From: CADEED01 sp035525785
GTDB taxonomy: Bacteria > Pseudomonadota > Gammaproteobacteria > Steroidobacterales > Steroidobacteraceae
NCBI GenBank assembly: GCA_035525785.1
Contig: DATLDQ010000024.1
Coordinates: 50,816-114,815 of the forward strand
Direction of reading: 5' to 3'
DNA length: 64,000 nt
Notes under the pieces: model-generated
What the model was told of the DNA's origin: nothing
Seen by the model: the letters and a program-made list of their open reading frames with translations, nothing else
Databases searched by the model: none
In this document: piece by piece, positions 54,902-63,967 of the stretch
Numbering within the stretch: position 1 is the stretch's first letter
Layout: each line of letters begins with the position of its first letter
Made by a program: the position numbers and the translations under genes

Positions 54902-55450
54902 CTACCCTCTCCTCCCCTCCCATTCCATCTGCGTCTGCCCCCATGCATCCGCGATCGACGACTCGAATGGAGCGGGCAACGTCACGCGCCCCTGCAGCGT
55001 CGACCCCAGCTTCTTCGCTACGCCGATCGATGCGAGGTTCTCGGGGTCGATGACGTGGATCACGCGCTGCCAGCCGAGCACGTTGAAGGCGTAGTCCATG
55101 GCGGCGGCTGCGCCCTCGCTGGCGTAACCCTTGCCCCAGTGTTCGCGCGCGATGCTCCAACCTACTTCATCGCCCGGCCAGCCGTCGGGATGCCAGGGGC
55201 CCAGCCGCCCTACCCACTTGCCGCTGACTTTTTCGATCACGGAGAACATGGCCACACCGGTCATGTGCCAGGCGCCGCACATGCACATGAAAGTGCGCCA
55301 GGCGAGGCCGCGCGCCTGAGGGCCGCCGACGAAGCGGGTGGCGACTTCGTCGCCCTGGAATGCAGCCCAGGCATCGAAATCCTCGAGGCGGGGCGGACGA
55401 AGGAGGAGACGCGGAGTCTCCAGCTGAAGGGTCGCAAGGTCTGCTTTCAT
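54902..55450 (-). CDS. GNAT acetyltransferase, RimJ/RimL-like
   Basis: The 182-residue protein belongs to Acetyltransf_3. Typical parts are LETPRLLLRPPRLEDFDAWAAF at the N-terminus, EVGWSIAREHWGKGYASEGAAAAMDYAF (acetyl-CoA binding) and HVIDPENLASIGVAKKLGS. It acetylates an N-terminus, amino sugar or antibiotic; the acceptor is unknown. It is monocistronic, next to the long inverted repeat and divergent from a DUF3750 gene. Confidence 0.93.
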   Translation of the reverse strand: MKADLATLQLETPRLLLRPPRLEDFDAWAAFQGDEVATRFVGGPQARGLAWRTFMCMCGAWHMTGVAMFSVIEKVSGKWVGRLGPWHPDGWPGDEVGWSIAREHWGKGYASEGAAAAMDYAFNVLGWQRVIHVIDPENLASIGVAKKLGSTLQGRVTLPAPFESSIADAWGQTQMEWEGRRG

Positions 55451-55533
55451 GGTGCAGATGGTACCGGGTCGCGAACCTCGTGAAGCCTGCCAACCCCCGC
55501 GAACCCTTCCCCGGCACCACTGTCCGATTCCCC

Positions 55534-56328
55534 ATGCCCCGCCGCAAACGCCGTGTCAGTCTCACGCTGCTCGCCTCATACATCCCTCTCTCCGTGCTTT
55601 ACCTCACCTTCAGCGGCCAGCTGCCGGCCAGTGACTGGCGCACGGCGTCGCGCGAACCGGCGGGGTTTGCGCCCGACCCGGCAACGACGCCCGAGGCCGT
55701 GGTGCAGGTGTACTCGGCCCGTGCGGTGAGCTGGCGCGGGTGGTTCGGCGTGCACACCTGGATCGCCGTCAAGCCGAGCAATGCCGCGGAATTCACGGTG
55801 CACGAGGTCATGGGCTGGTGGCTCAAGCGCACGGGCTCCGTAGTGGTGGCGCGCAACCGCCCTGCCGACGGCTATTGGTATGGCAACCGCCCCGAGTTGT
55901 TAGCCGACGTGCGCGGCCCGGGTGTCGATGACCTCATCCACCGCATCGAAGCGGCGGTCAAGGAATACCCCTATCCCAAGACCTACCACGTCTGGCCCGG
56001 CCCGAATTCCAACACCTTCACCGCATTCATACTGCGCAAGGTGCCCGAGCTGCGCGTGGATCTGCCGCCCACGGCCATCGGCAAGGATTACCTCGGCTGG
56101 CGCTCGGTGAACCGCACGCCGAGCGGCACGGGCGGACAAGCCAGCCTCTTCGGCCTGGTCGGCGTCGCGGCCGGCGTGGAGGAAGGTCTGGAAGTGAACG
56201 TGCTCGGGCTCAACTTCGGCGTGGATCCGAAGAGCCTGTCGCTCAAACTACCGATCGTGGGGAGACTGGGGCCGGCGCGTAGTGCCACGCCGGTCCACCT
56301 GAAAAAAGCCGCCGTCGCGGAGGAATAG
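55534..56328 (+). CDS. DUF3750 membrane-anchored protein
   Basis: The 264-residue product has one N-terminal hydrophobic segment (LLASYIPLSVLYLTF, residues 11-25) and a DUF3750 domain: WFGVHTWIAVKP, MGWWLKRTGSVVV, KTYHVWPGPNSNTFTAFILRKVPEL and the C-terminal GVEEGLEVNVLGLNFGVDPKSLSLKLPIVGRLG. Family function is unknown; NSNTF-type motifs and Cys/His-free composition do not point to a catalytic site. The ATG at 55534 is chosen as the one before the signal anchor. It is convergent with the cytochrome c gene, one base apart. Confidence 0.87.
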   Translation: MPRRKRRVSLTLLASYIPLSVLYLTFSGQLPASDWRTASREPAGFAPDPATTPEAVVQVYSARAVSWRGWFGVHTWIAVKPSNAAEFTVHEVMGWWLKRTGSVVVARNRPADGYWYGNRPELLADVRGPGVDDLIHRIEAAVKEYPYPKTYHVWPGPNSNTFTAFILRKVPELRVDLPPTAIGKDYLGWRSVNRTPSGTGGQASLFGLVGVAAGVEEGLEVNVLGLNFGVDPKSLSLKLPIVGRLGPARSATPVHLKKAAVAEE

Positions 56329-56329
56329 C

Positions 56330-56734
56330 TCAGTCCGCGGGCTTGCCCGTCTTGCGCAGCTCGCGCAGGAACGAAACGAGGTCGTGGATCTGCTCCTCCG
56401 AGAGCTCGCCGCCCCAGGGCGGCATGAACGAGGAGCGACCCACCGAGGCGCCACCGCCGCGGATGATCATCTCCTTGTACGAATCGCCGAAAGGCGACAC
56501 CGTGAGGTTCGCCGGACGTGGCGTGTAGAGTTTGGCCGCGCGGCCATCACCGCGACCATCCGCGCCGTGGCACAACACGCAATACGTGCGGAACACGATG
56601 CTGCCGCGAATCACGGCGGCATCCGCCGAATCACGCGGCAGCGACGTGCCGACCGCTTCCTCTTCGGCGGGCAACGCCGCCCCCGGGAAACCCATCGTCA
56701 TTGCCATCACGAGCAGCAACGCGGCGCGTCGCAT
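56330..56734 (-). CDS. Small periplasmic cytochrome c
   Basis: The 134-residue protein has a signal peptide (ends ALPAE) and one class I haem c domain with CVLCH at about residue 52, followed by the distal Met region SSFMPPWGG (axial Met). It ends a three-gene operon after the cupredoxin, sharing TGATG with it. It probably carries electrons from the di-haem peroxidase-like protein or the cupredoxin to an oxidase. Confidence 0.93.
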   Translation of the reverse strand: MRRAALLLVMAMTMGFPGAALPAEEEAVGTSLPRDSADAAVIRGSIVFRTYCVLCHGADGRGDGRAAKLYTPRPANLTVSPFGDSYKEMIIRGGGASVGRSSFMPPWGGELSEEQIHDLVSFLRELRKTGKPAD

Positions 56735-57063
56735 CACTTCGCAACCTCGATCTTCATCTTCATCTCGGGATGGATGGCGCATTCCACTTCGATGGTGCCC
56801 GGCGTGGTCAGCGTGAGCGTGCGCGACTCGCCTTTCTTGTACGAGCCCAGGTCGAAGCTCTGCACTTCGCTCAAGCTGAACACGTTGTGCGCGAACTCGT
56901 CCTCGTTCTTGAACGTGACGACGTCGCCCACCTTGGCCTTGATCACCGGCACGGTGAAGGCCTTCTTGAGCTGGCCGACGGCGAAGGTGCTCGAAGCGTA
57001 AGCGGGCACCAGTAGCGACAGCGTGAGGCACGCGGCCAGGGTACGGAAAAATGACTGATTCAT
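56734..57063 (-). CDS. Cupredoxin (plastocyanin/MauL-like)
   Basis: The 109-residue product has a signal peptide (ends AYASS) and a type 1 copper fold. Ligands are visible as His in FAHNVFSL and Cys-His-Met in ECAIHPEMKMK, so the blue copper site is complete. Position in the operon between the di-haem protein and cytochrome c suggests a soluble periplasmic electron carrier of that system. Confidence 0.93.
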   Translation of the reverse strand: MNQSFFRTLAACLTLSLLVPAYASSTFAVGQLKKAFTVPVIKAKVGDVVTFKNEDEFAHNVFSLSEVQSFDLGSYKKGESRTLTLTTPGTIEVECAIHPEMKMKIEVAK

Positions 57064-57087
57064 GATCTCATCCTTATCTTCAACGTT

Positions 57088-58116
57088 TCAATGTGGCAGG
57101 GCCGGCACGTTGACCACACGCGGCGCGCCCGTGAGCGATTCCATGAACGCGACGATGTCCTGGCACTCCTCGTGCGTCAGGTTGAGCGCGACCATGTTGA
57201 TGTCCAGGTTGTCCTTGACGTCGCCACCACGGTTGTAATGCTCGACGACTTCGGTGAGCGTCCGATACGCGCCGTTGCGCATGTACGGCGCGGTCAGCGC
57301 CACATCACGCAACGTCGGGGTCTTGAATGCACCTTGCATCGACTTCACCTTGCGCTGCGCGAAGCGGCCGACGTCCGGCGTATCGCCCGGGTCCTTCACG
57401 CCGATGTTGTGGAAACCGTTGTCCGTGAAGTTGTAACCCTGGTGGCAGATGGCGCAATTGGCCTTGCCGGTGAATAGCTCGAAACCGTGTTTGGCGGCAG
57501 GGCTGATCGCCTTCTCGTCGCCCTTGCGCCAGCGGTCGAATGGAGATTCGGTCGACAGCACCGTGCGCTCGAAGCTCGCGATGGCGCGCGCCACGGTCAC
57601 TTCGGAGATGCCCTGGCCCGGGTAGGCCTTGTCGAATTCTGGTTTGTAACCCGGGATCGCCTGCAGGCGCGTCACCATCTCGCCCAGCGGCAGGTTCATC
57701 TCGCCACCGGCGGCGATCGGTCCCAGCGCTTGCTCTTCGAGGTTGGCCTTGCGTCCATCCCACATCTGGATGGTATTGAACGCGGTGTTGATGATGGTCG
57801 GTGTCGCGCGACCGAGGATCTGCATGTCGAAACCCACGGCCGTCGGCAATCCGTCGGACCAGCCCAGCGCCGGGTTGTGGCAGCTCGCGCAGCTCATCGA
57901 GCTCTTGCGCGAGAGGCGCGGATCCCAGAACAGCATTTCGCCGAGCTTCACGCGCGAGGCGTTCGGCAAATTGTCATCGGGCGCAGGTGCCGCGTCGGGC
58001 CGCAACCAGGGGTCGTTGAAAGCGCCCTCGTGGGCGATGGCCGCGCCCACGAGAACGAAGAACAGCAAGAGAACCTGTGGCAGCGAAATGCGCCAGTTGA
58101 ACACTTTCGAAGGCAT
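57088..58116 (-). CDS. Di-haem cytochrome c peroxidase/MauG family protein
   Basis: The 342-residue protein has an N-terminal anchor or signal (LPQVLLLFFVLVGAAIA) and two haem motifs, CASCH near residue 76 and CAICH near residue 222, in the bacterial CCP/MauG arrangement. Further family segments are GRATPTIINTAFNTIQMWDGRKANLEEQALGPI and KTPTLRDVALTAPYMRNGAYRTLTEVVEHYN. Members either reduce peroxide or oxidise protein or small-molecule targets. The axial ligand of the high-potential haem was not determined, so peroxidase and MauG-like roles stay open. It heads the operon with cupredoxin and cytochrome c. Confidence 0.92.
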   Translation of the reverse strand: MPSKVFNWRISLPQVLLLFFVLVGAAIAHEGAFNDPWLRPDAAPAPDDNLPNASRVKLGEMLFWDPRLSRKSSMSCASCHNPALGWSDGLPTAVGFDMQILGRATPTIINTAFNTIQMWDGRKANLEEQALGPIAAGGEMNLPLGEMVTRLQAIPGYKPEFDKAYPGQGISEVTVARAIASFERTVLSTESPFDRWRKGDEKAISPAAKHGFELFTGKANCAICHQGYNFTDNGFHNIGVKDPGDTPDVGRFAQRKVKSMQGAFKTPTLRDVALTAPYMRNGAYRTLTEVVEHYNRGGDVKDNLDINMVALNLTHEECQDIVAFMESLTGAPRVVNVPALPH

Positions 58117-58261
58117 GCGACGGGACTCCCAGACACGTATTTCCGTGTCAACGGAATCGGCGGGCCTGACGAGCGCCTTGAGGGAAATCAGAGGCCGTTC
58201 AGCGGAGTGTGAATTGGATTCGCCGGAGAGCGCGAACCGGCAGGGTCTCCCCTACCCGTGG

Positions 58262-58843
58262 TCATAACGCGGATCTGGGGTCGTAGGCCGCGCGGATGTA
58301 ATCGGACAGCCGATTGATGAGCTGCGACGCTTCGTCTTCGCACTCGTCGTTGTTGCCGATGTAGAACTCGAATTTTCGACCGGCGATGACTCCCGACACC
58401 GCGCCATCCCAGCCATCCATCACTCGGGAACAAGCGGCGTACTGACCGTCGAGCTTCGCGATCTGCTCGAGCAATCCGATGACCTTCGCCGCCTCGGCCG
58501 GATGCCGGCGCAGCAATCCGCATCGACCACGGCTCACGTTCAAACCCTTGCCGTCGTTGTCGTAGCGGAGTTTGCAGCGCCGCGCCCCTTCCGGCGTCAC
58601 GAGGATGGCGGTAACGCGGCCGATCATCACGCTGTCGTACCAGATGCGCACCTGGTCGCCGCCCTTTGGATCAGCCGGACGCATCCCGACGGCCCTCTCG
58701 TACGCCGCGAGCGAACTCTTCGCGAGCTCGGGTACGTCGAAGGAAACCGTTTCCTTCGCGAGCACGGGCGTGAAAAAGGCGAAGGCGAATGCGACCGGGA
58801 ACCGGGAGGCGCGAATCCATCCCGGTCGAGAGGGGCGCGCCAC
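58262..58843 (-). CDS. Exported protein of unknown function
   Basis: The 193-residue product has a basic N-terminus and hydrophobic segment (FPVAFAFAFFTPVLA), giving a likely signal peptide. The mature part contains three cysteines and no known motif (LRYDNDGKGLNVSRGRCGLL, DGWDGAVSGVIAGRKFEFYIGNNDEC). The start is a GTG at 58843 because no in-frame ATG lies near the signal; this is uncertain. The gene is separated from the permease gene upstream by about 50 bases and may share its transcript. I do not recognise the family. Confidence 0.6.
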   Translation of the reverse strand: MARPSRPGWIRASRFPVAFAFAFFTPVLAKETVSFDVPELAKSSLAAYERAVGMRPADPKGGDQVRIWYDSVMIGRVTAILVTPEGARRCKLRYDNDGKGLNVSRGRCGLLRRHPAEAAKVIGLLEQIAKLDGQYAACSRVMDGWDGAVSGVIAGRKFEFYIGNNDECEDEASQLINRLSDYIRAAYDPRSAL

Positions 58844-58890
58844 CCCCGCGGCGCGCCCTTCCCGTAGCTGGTCAGATTGGCTGACGGGTC

Positions 58891-60426
58891 TCAGGCGTGA
58901 CCCTTCTCGCCCTTGCTCATCGCGAATTCCTCCTCCGGCGACAGGATGAGCTGATTCCTGCCGTACAGCGCGAAGTACAGGATGCCGAGCGCGTAGAACG
59001 CCGCCACGTAATAAACAGCGTTGCGATACACAGGGTCCTGCAGTTGGAAGTAGATCGTGACCAGGGCGACGAGAATCGTGACGAGGGCACCCGGCACTCC
59101 CACGGGGCTGCGATACGGCCTCGCGATGTTGGGCATCTTGTTCCGCAGCACGATGAACGACAGGCCCTGCATCGCGTACGAGATCATCGCGCCGAATACC
59201 GCCATGTTGAGCAAGGTGCCGCCGATGATGGCCGTGCTGCGGGTCGCGTCACCCTTCACGGCGTACCACAGGATCATCATCGTCGCGAAGCCGAGCAAGG
59301 TGCCGGCAAACAGCGCCATGTGCGGGATCTTCTTGGAGCTCGTCAGCGACATGAACGGCAGGTAGTAGCCCGCGCGCGCCAATGAGTAGATCTGCCTGCC
59401 GTACGCGTAGATGATGGTATGGAAACTGGCGATGAGGCCGATGGTGGCCAGCAATGCCAGCGTTTTCGCGGCGCCAGTGCCGTACAGCACACGGAAGCCG
59501 TCGAGCAGTGGCTCACCGGAGGTCGACAGCGAGAACGCGCCGTGCATCCCGTCCGGCTTGCCGATGCTGCTGTTGAGGAACGTGATCAGCAGCGCCGACA
59601 CCATGAGCGTCAGCATTCCCGAGATGAGTCCGCGCGGCATGTCCTTCTTCGGGTCCGCCGATTCCTCGGCGGCGAGCGGCAGCTGCTCGATGGCCAGGAA
59701 CAGCCACACGGCGAACGGCAGCGTCGCGAGCACACCCTTGATGCCGAACGGGAACCACGGTCCGCCGCCCTCGGGTAGTTCGGTTTTGGCGCCGTCGGCG
59801 CCCACCCCGATGTTCAACGCCCAGTGGTTGAAATCGACGTGCGGGATCGCGCTGACCCAGAACACCGCGAGGATGAGCAGCGCCGCGACGGTGACCACCA
59901 CCGAGACGCGAAACGACAGCTCGACGCCGAGCAGGTTCAAGAGCAGGAACACCACGTACGACCCCGCCCACCACACCGGCTGCATGCCGGGCGCGGTCTC
60001 GAAAATCGCACCTAGATAGGAGCCTATGAAGAAGACGATCACCGCGGGCGTAAGGATGTACTCGATGCTCTCGGCGAGCCCGGTGAACATGCCACCCCAC
60101 GGCCCCATCGCGCTGCGCGCGAAAGAATATGCGGCGCCCGTATGCGGCAGCGCCGGCGACATCTCGGCCAGGCTGAAGATGAGACCCCAGTACATGGCGG
60201 CGATGATGAACAGCGCCACCAGCATCGAACCCCAGCCGTTCGCGAGCCCGAGATTCCAGCCGGAATAATGACCGGAGATCACCGCGCCGACGCCCAGCGC
60301 CCACAGCGACCACACCTTGGCGTAACGTCGCAATCCGCGTTTTTCGAAATAGTCGGCGCCGACTTGTTTGTAACTGACACCGCCCGAAGCGCCGGAAGAC
60401 AGATCAGAAGACACGTCTGTGCTCAT
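58891..60426 (-). CDS. APC-family permease, ethanolamine-permease-like
   Basis: The 511-residue membrane protein has about twelve to fourteen helices and APC features. The N-terminal segment RRYAKVWSLWALGVGAVISGHYSGWNLGL is typical of the ethanolamine/amino-acid permease branch (Eat), as is FLAIEQLPLAAEESADPKKDMPRGLISG in the middle. It imports an amine or amino acid, ethanolamine being the best guess by branch. No eutBC genes lie near it in this window, which weakens a functional statement. It is flanked upstream by the dispersed repeat at 60.44-60.52 kb. Confidence 0.88.
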   Translation of the reverse strand: MSTDVSSDLSSGASGGVSYKQVGADYFEKRGLRRYAKVWSLWALGVGAVISGHYSGWNLGLANGWGSMLVALFIIAAMYWGLIFSLAEMSPALPHTGAAYSFARSAMGPWGGMFTGLAESIEYILTPAVIVFFIGSYLGAIFETAPGMQPVWWAGSYVVFLLLNLLGVELSFRVSVVVTVAALLILAVFWVSAIPHVDFNHWALNIGVGADGAKTELPEGGGPWFPFGIKGVLATLPFAVWLFLAIEQLPLAAEESADPKKDMPRGLISGMLTLMVSALLITFLNSSIGKPDGMHGAFSLSTSGEPLLDGFRVLYGTGAAKTLALLATIGLIASFHTIIYAYGRQIYSLARAGYYLPFMSLTSSKKIPHMALFAGTLLGFATMMILWYAVKGDATRSTAIIGGTLLNMAVFGAMISYAMQGLSFIVLRNKMPNIARPYRSPVGVPGALVTILVALVTIYFQLQDPVYRNAVYYVAAFYALGILYFALYGRNQLILSPEEEFAMSKGEKGHA

Positions 60427-60439
60427 GCTGGACTCCCCG

Positions 60440-60517
60440 AAAAGGGGACAGATTTATTTTCTGCCCCGTTGTTCTTCTTTGAATGCCCGGGACAGAAAAA
60501 TAGATCTGTCCCCTTTT
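60440..60517. repeat. GGGGACAGAT-type imperfect inverted repeat
   Basis: Left arm AAAAGGGGACAGATTTATTT (from 60440) and right arm AATAGATCTGTCCCCTTTT (ending 60517) face each other around a short spacer that itself contains CTGCCCC and GGGACAG. The right arm repeats exactly at 29914-29934. Full dyad is 78 bases and lies upstream of the permease gene. It looks like a REP/BIME unit mobilised by a REP-associated transposase; no such gene is in this window. Confidence 0.75.
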
Positions 60518-60650
60518 CGAGTATAGGCCCGTGGCTCACGTGGCCCGCAAGCGCAACGCGCTGGCGCCCGGCGAGCGCGAGTGCCAGCGGCTGACGCACT
60601 GACATTGTGCGAGGCAGCAACTGCTTGTTAAGGCGGAAGTTTGTTGGGAC

Positions 60651-61688
60651 TCAGGCCGCATCCCCGGCGAGCGCGCCAGCCGGAGCCGAACGCTGGCGCG
60701 GATGCAGATGGCCGACGAACTGCTCGGTCGCCGCACGCCAGGTGAAGAGACCGGCACGCGCGACCGCGTCTTCGCGCTTGAGCTTGAGCGCATCGAGACA
60801 GGCCGTGCGCAGGTCCTCGTGCAGCACGCCGGCCTTCGAATCGCCGATGACGTCGCGCGGACCAGTGACCGGGTACGCCGCCACCGGCAGCCCGCATGCC
60901 ATGGCCTCGAGCAGCACCAGGCCGAAGGTGTCGGTCTTGCTGGGGAAGACGAAGACATCCGCCGCGGCATAGACCTTCGCCAGCTCCTCGCGGTCCAGCA
61001 GTCCCAGGTAGTTTGCGGCCGGGAATCGTGCCTTGAGGCCCACGAGGGCGGGTCCCGTGCCGACCACCCACTTCGAGCCCGGCAGGTCCAACGCGAGGAA
61101 GGCCTCGACGTTCTTCTCCACCGCGACCCGCCCGACGTAAAGATAGATAGGCGGGTTGCTGTCGAGACGTTTGCTGGGCTGCGGATGGAAGATGGACTGG
61201 TCGACGCCACGCGACCACAGCCGCACGTTCCGGAAGCCATTGGCCACGAGATCGTCGACCACGACCTGCGTCGGCGCCATGACGGCCTTGCCCGCGCCGT
61301 GGAAGCGGCGCAGCCAGGCGTAGCTCCATGACAGGGGCAGCCGCAGGCGCGCATGCACGTACTCGGGGAAGCGCGTGTGATAGGCAGTGGTGAACGGCAA
61401 ATCGTTGCGCAGCGCATGGCGCCGCGCCGCCAGCCCCAACGGCCCTTCGGTCGCGATGTGCAGCACGTCCGGATCGAACTCGCGGATCACGCGGTTCACG
61501 CCCGGCTGCGGAAACAGCGACAGCCGGATCTCCGGGTAGGTAGGACAAGGCAGAGTCCGGAACTCCAGCGGAGTGAGGAAGCGTACCTCGTGGCCCATGG
61601 CCCCAAGCTCGCCCGCGGTGGTCTTGAGGGTACGGACGACACCATTGACCTGGGGCTCCCAGGCATCCGTCACGATGAGGATTCTCAT
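60651..61688 (-). CDS. Glycosyltransferase family 4 protein
   Basis: The 345-residue protein has the GT-B fold of GT4 enzymes. N-terminal part: ILIVTDAWEPQVNGVVRTLKTTAGELGAMGHEV; C-terminal donor site: GRVAVEKNVEAFL, and the EX7E-type motif in FPSKTDTFGLVLLEAMACGLPVAA. It transfers a sugar to lipid or glycan acceptor at the cytoplasmic face. ATG at 61688 is the natural start; the longer open frame is rejected because it is Arg-rich and overlaps the hydrolase gene. It follows the alpha/beta hydrolase gene by 47 bases. Confidence 0.93.
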   Translation of the reverse strand: MRILIVTDAWEPQVNGVVRTLKTTAGELGAMGHEVRFLTPLEFRTLPCPTYPEIRLSLFPQPGVNRVIREFDPDVLHIATEGPLGLAARRHALRNDLPFTTAYHTRFPEYVHARLRLPLSWSYAWLRRFHGAGKAVMAPTQVVVDDLVANGFRNVRLWSRGVDQSIFHPQPSKRLDSNPPIYLYVGRVAVEKNVEAFLALDLPGSKWVVGTGPALVGLKARFPAANYLGLLDREELAKVYAAADVFVFPSKTDTFGLVLLEAMACGLPVAAYPVTGPRDVIGDSKAGVLHEDLRTACLDALKLKREDAVARAGLFTWRAATEQFVGHLHPRQRSAPAGALAGDAA

Positions 61689-61735
61689 GGGACGCCAGTT
61701 GACTGCGCCGAGGTTGCAGTCCGGTGACGTTGGCG

Positions 61736-62764
61736 TTAGCGCTTCGTGAAGGCCGCGTCGAACCAGCCGATCACCTCGGCTTCGAATGGCGCGATCTGCA
61801 ACGGCAGCGTCACGTGATTGTCGCGCGGCACGAGCTCGAGTCGACTGCCGGGCGGCGCCTGGTCGAACAAGGCGCGGCTGTGTCCGGGTGACAGCCACGT
61901 GTCAGCTTCGCCGTGCAGGAACAACACCGGCGCGCGGGTGCGGCGGAGCGCGGCGAAAATGTCCGCATCGGCCCAGGCGAAACCCGCGAGCGCGGATTCC
62001 TTGCGGTACGCCGCCGCGAACTGATCGTCTGTGATGCCGCGCGCTTCGGCGGCGAAGGCCGAACGCATGAGCTCGGGCACGGCCTTCTCCGCCGACGAGA
62101 ACGGCTCGAAGGCCACGACCGACTGCACGCGCGTATCGCGTCCCGCGGTGAGCAGCCCCACCGAAGCTCCATAGGACACGCCGAACAATCCGACGCGGGA
62201 TACGTCCCAGCCCCGTCGCGCGAGATCGTCGATGACCGCCGAGACGTCGGCCGCCTCGAACGCACCGAACGAGATGTGACGGCCCGTGGAATCGCCATGG
62301 CCGCGTAGATCCAACAACGCGCAGCGATACCCCGCCTGCGCAAGGCGGAGCGCCCAGGGCGTGAGGAAGCGCTTGTCCTGCAGATAGCCATGCAGGAAGA
62401 GCAGCGTGCCCTTCGACGCGACCGGGCTCGGCACGGCGTCCTTCGCCGCGCGCCAGAACGCGCTGAAGTGGTCGATCTTCGGGCTTCGCCCCTCTGGATA
62501 GGAAAGCTCGAGGTCGTAGGCGAATCCGTAGTCGCCGGGCTCGATGCTCGCGACGACGATGTCCGCCGGCGGCGGACCGGCGTGCACCTTCCAGACGTCG
62601 GTGAACGCCAGCGGCGCGTTCCTGATGATGACGGAGTCTTCGAACAGCGCCTTGATGCCGCTCTTGTTGGGCGGCGCCACCACCTTGCGCGCAAGCAGTG
62701 AGGAGACACACCCGCTGAGCATCAGGGCCACGCACGCGGCGGCGAGAGATCGAAGTGGCGACAT
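61736..62764 (-). CDS. Alpha/beta hydrolase lipoprotein
   Basis: The 342-residue product is a lipoprotein (lipobox LSGC) with an alpha/beta hydrolase fold. The nucleophile elbow is GVSYGAS; the strand-turn LLFLHGYLQDKRF precedes it and the late Asp and His lie in FLHGEADTWLSP and PRDNHVTLPL. It resembles BEM46/YqkD-like hydrolases of unknown substrate, probably facing the periplasm. The GT4 gene follows in the same direction. Confidence 0.9.
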   Translation of the reverse strand: MSPLRSLAAACVALMLSGCVSSLLARKVVAPPNKSGIKALFEDSVIIRNAPLAFTDVWKVHAGPPPADIVVASIEPGDYGFAYDLELSYPEGRSPKIDHFSAFWRAAKDAVPSPVASKGTLLFLHGYLQDKRFLTPWALRLAQAGYRCALLDLRGHGDSTGRHISFGAFEAADVSAVIDDLARRGWDVSRVGLFGVSYGASVGLLTAGRDTRVQSVVAFEPFSSAEKAVPELMRSAFAAEARGITDDQFAAAYRKESALAGFAWADADIFAALRRTRAPVLFLHGEADTWLSPGHSRALFDQAPPGSRLELVPRDNHVTLPLQIAPFEAEVIGWFDAAFTKR

Positions 62765-62857
62765 GCGAATTGATTACATCGATTCGTCAATGAACCGGCG
62801 GTGAACGTAACAGCGACCGGACGACGGCCTGTTGGGGAGCCCCTGGCTTGGCGCGCG

Positions 62858-63694
62858 CTACTTGAGCACCTGCTTCTCCAGCCAGTTGCGCAGCTCAGCG
62901 AGCCGCAGATTCACATCCGTCACGCACGGGCCCACACCGAAGCGCCACGCGAGTCGCGCATCGTCCGGCGAGTTGTCGAGCGCCACCAGGTCCGCGGCGA
63001 GCTGGTCGAGCTCCGCCTGGTCCTTCACGAGACCGTCGCGGATCAGCACCTCGGCGTAGCGGCGCGCCATTGCGCCGATCTCCGCCACGCTGTACTCCGG
63101 GTGGTACTGCACGCCCCAGAACGTGGCGCCGTTCGTGAGCTTGATCTCGGCAGCCTGCAAGCCCATGTCGTTGTGAGCGAGCGGCGTCGCGCCCGTCGGC
63201 AGGCTGTCCACGGTGTCGACGTGCACGGTGGGCGCCTCGAAGACTTCGGGCTTGCCCTGGAACATCGCGTGGTCGCGCCCCGCGCCAGTCAGCATGATGC
63301 GCCGGGCGAAGCCGAACTCGCGGCCACGTGGGTTGCGGACCACCGTCCCGCCCGCGGCCGTGACACCTACCTGCAGCCCCCAACAAGAGCCGAAGGTCGG
63401 AATCTGCGCTTCGAATACCGCCTTGACGAGCTCGATCTGGCGCTGCACCGCGAGCTCGCGCGAATAGACATTCAGTGCCGACCCGGTGATCACCGCACCC
63501 TGGTAGTCACGCAGTGCCACACCCTCGGGTAGTTTGGGTTCCTCGTCGGCGGGGCGCACGATGTCCGTGTCGACCTCGGGCTTCAGGCGCTTGAGCGTGG
63601 CGGCGTAGCCCTCGCCCGATGACGTGCCGCCCACGGCCATGTGGCGCGTGCGGATCGCGGCCTCGTTGCCGTCAATCACGAGGATCCGGGTCAA
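62858..63694 (-). CDS. Class I glutamine amidotransferase (GuaA-like)
   Basis: The 278-residue protein is a stand-alone class I GATase. The catalytic Cys is in PTFGSCWGLQ and the His-Glu pair in GVQYHPEYSVAE; the N-terminal strand is RILVIDGNEAAIR. Similarity is to GuaA/YwfE-type amidotransferases that act on amino acids or nucleotides, without a synthetase domain fused here. It is a TTG start overlapping the stop of the small membrane protein (TTGA); the in-frame upstream region would duplicate that gene. Substrate unknown, and the gene pairs with the small membrane gene by overlap. Confidence 0.87.
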   Translation of the reverse strand: MTRILVIDGNEAAIRTRHMAVGGTSSGEGYAATLKRLKPEVDTDIVRPADEEPKLPEGVALRDYQGAVITGSALNVYSRELAVQRQIELVKAVFEAQIPTFGSCWGLQVGVTAAGGTVVRNPRGREFGFARRIMLTGAGRDHAMFQGKPEVFEAPTVHVDTVDSLPTGATPLAHNDMGLQAAEIKLTNGATFWGVQYHPEYSVAEIGAMARRYAEVLIRDGLVKDQAELDQLAADLVALDNSPDDARLAWRFGVGPCVTDVNLRLAELRNWLEKQVLK

Positions 63695-63951
63695 CTGGTT
63701 TTCACCCCAGGCTGCTTTCGCGACGTCAGGATGACTCTTGCGGCTGCTCCGATCGCGGCGATGACGACGCCCGCCGCGATGCCCTTGATCGAAAGTGTGG
63801 TGCCTGTCGCGACCGTCTCGATGTCCGCGCTGCCGGCGCGAGCGCGCATGACGGTGAAGACCAGCTTGATCAGCCAGTAGCCGATCAGCGCCAGTCCGAA
63901 AGAGATCACGGCCCAGGTGCCGTTGTTTCGCCAAGTGAGTCTGGTTGTCAT
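63691..63951 (-). CDS. Small two-helix membrane protein
   Basis: The 86-residue protein has two predicted membrane helices (WAVISFGLALIGYWLIKLVF and GIAAGVVIAAIGAAARVIL) and a short charged loop between them. No family is recognised. It overlaps the amidotransferase start by four bases, so both are made together and may be functionally linked. Confidence 0.7.
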   Translation of the reverse strand: MTTRLTWRNNGTWAVISFGLALIGYWLIKLVFTVMRARAGSADIETVATGTTLSIKGIAAGVVIAAIGAAARVILTSRKQPGVKTS

Positions 63952-63967
63952 GTCCGAATCTGCCTTT

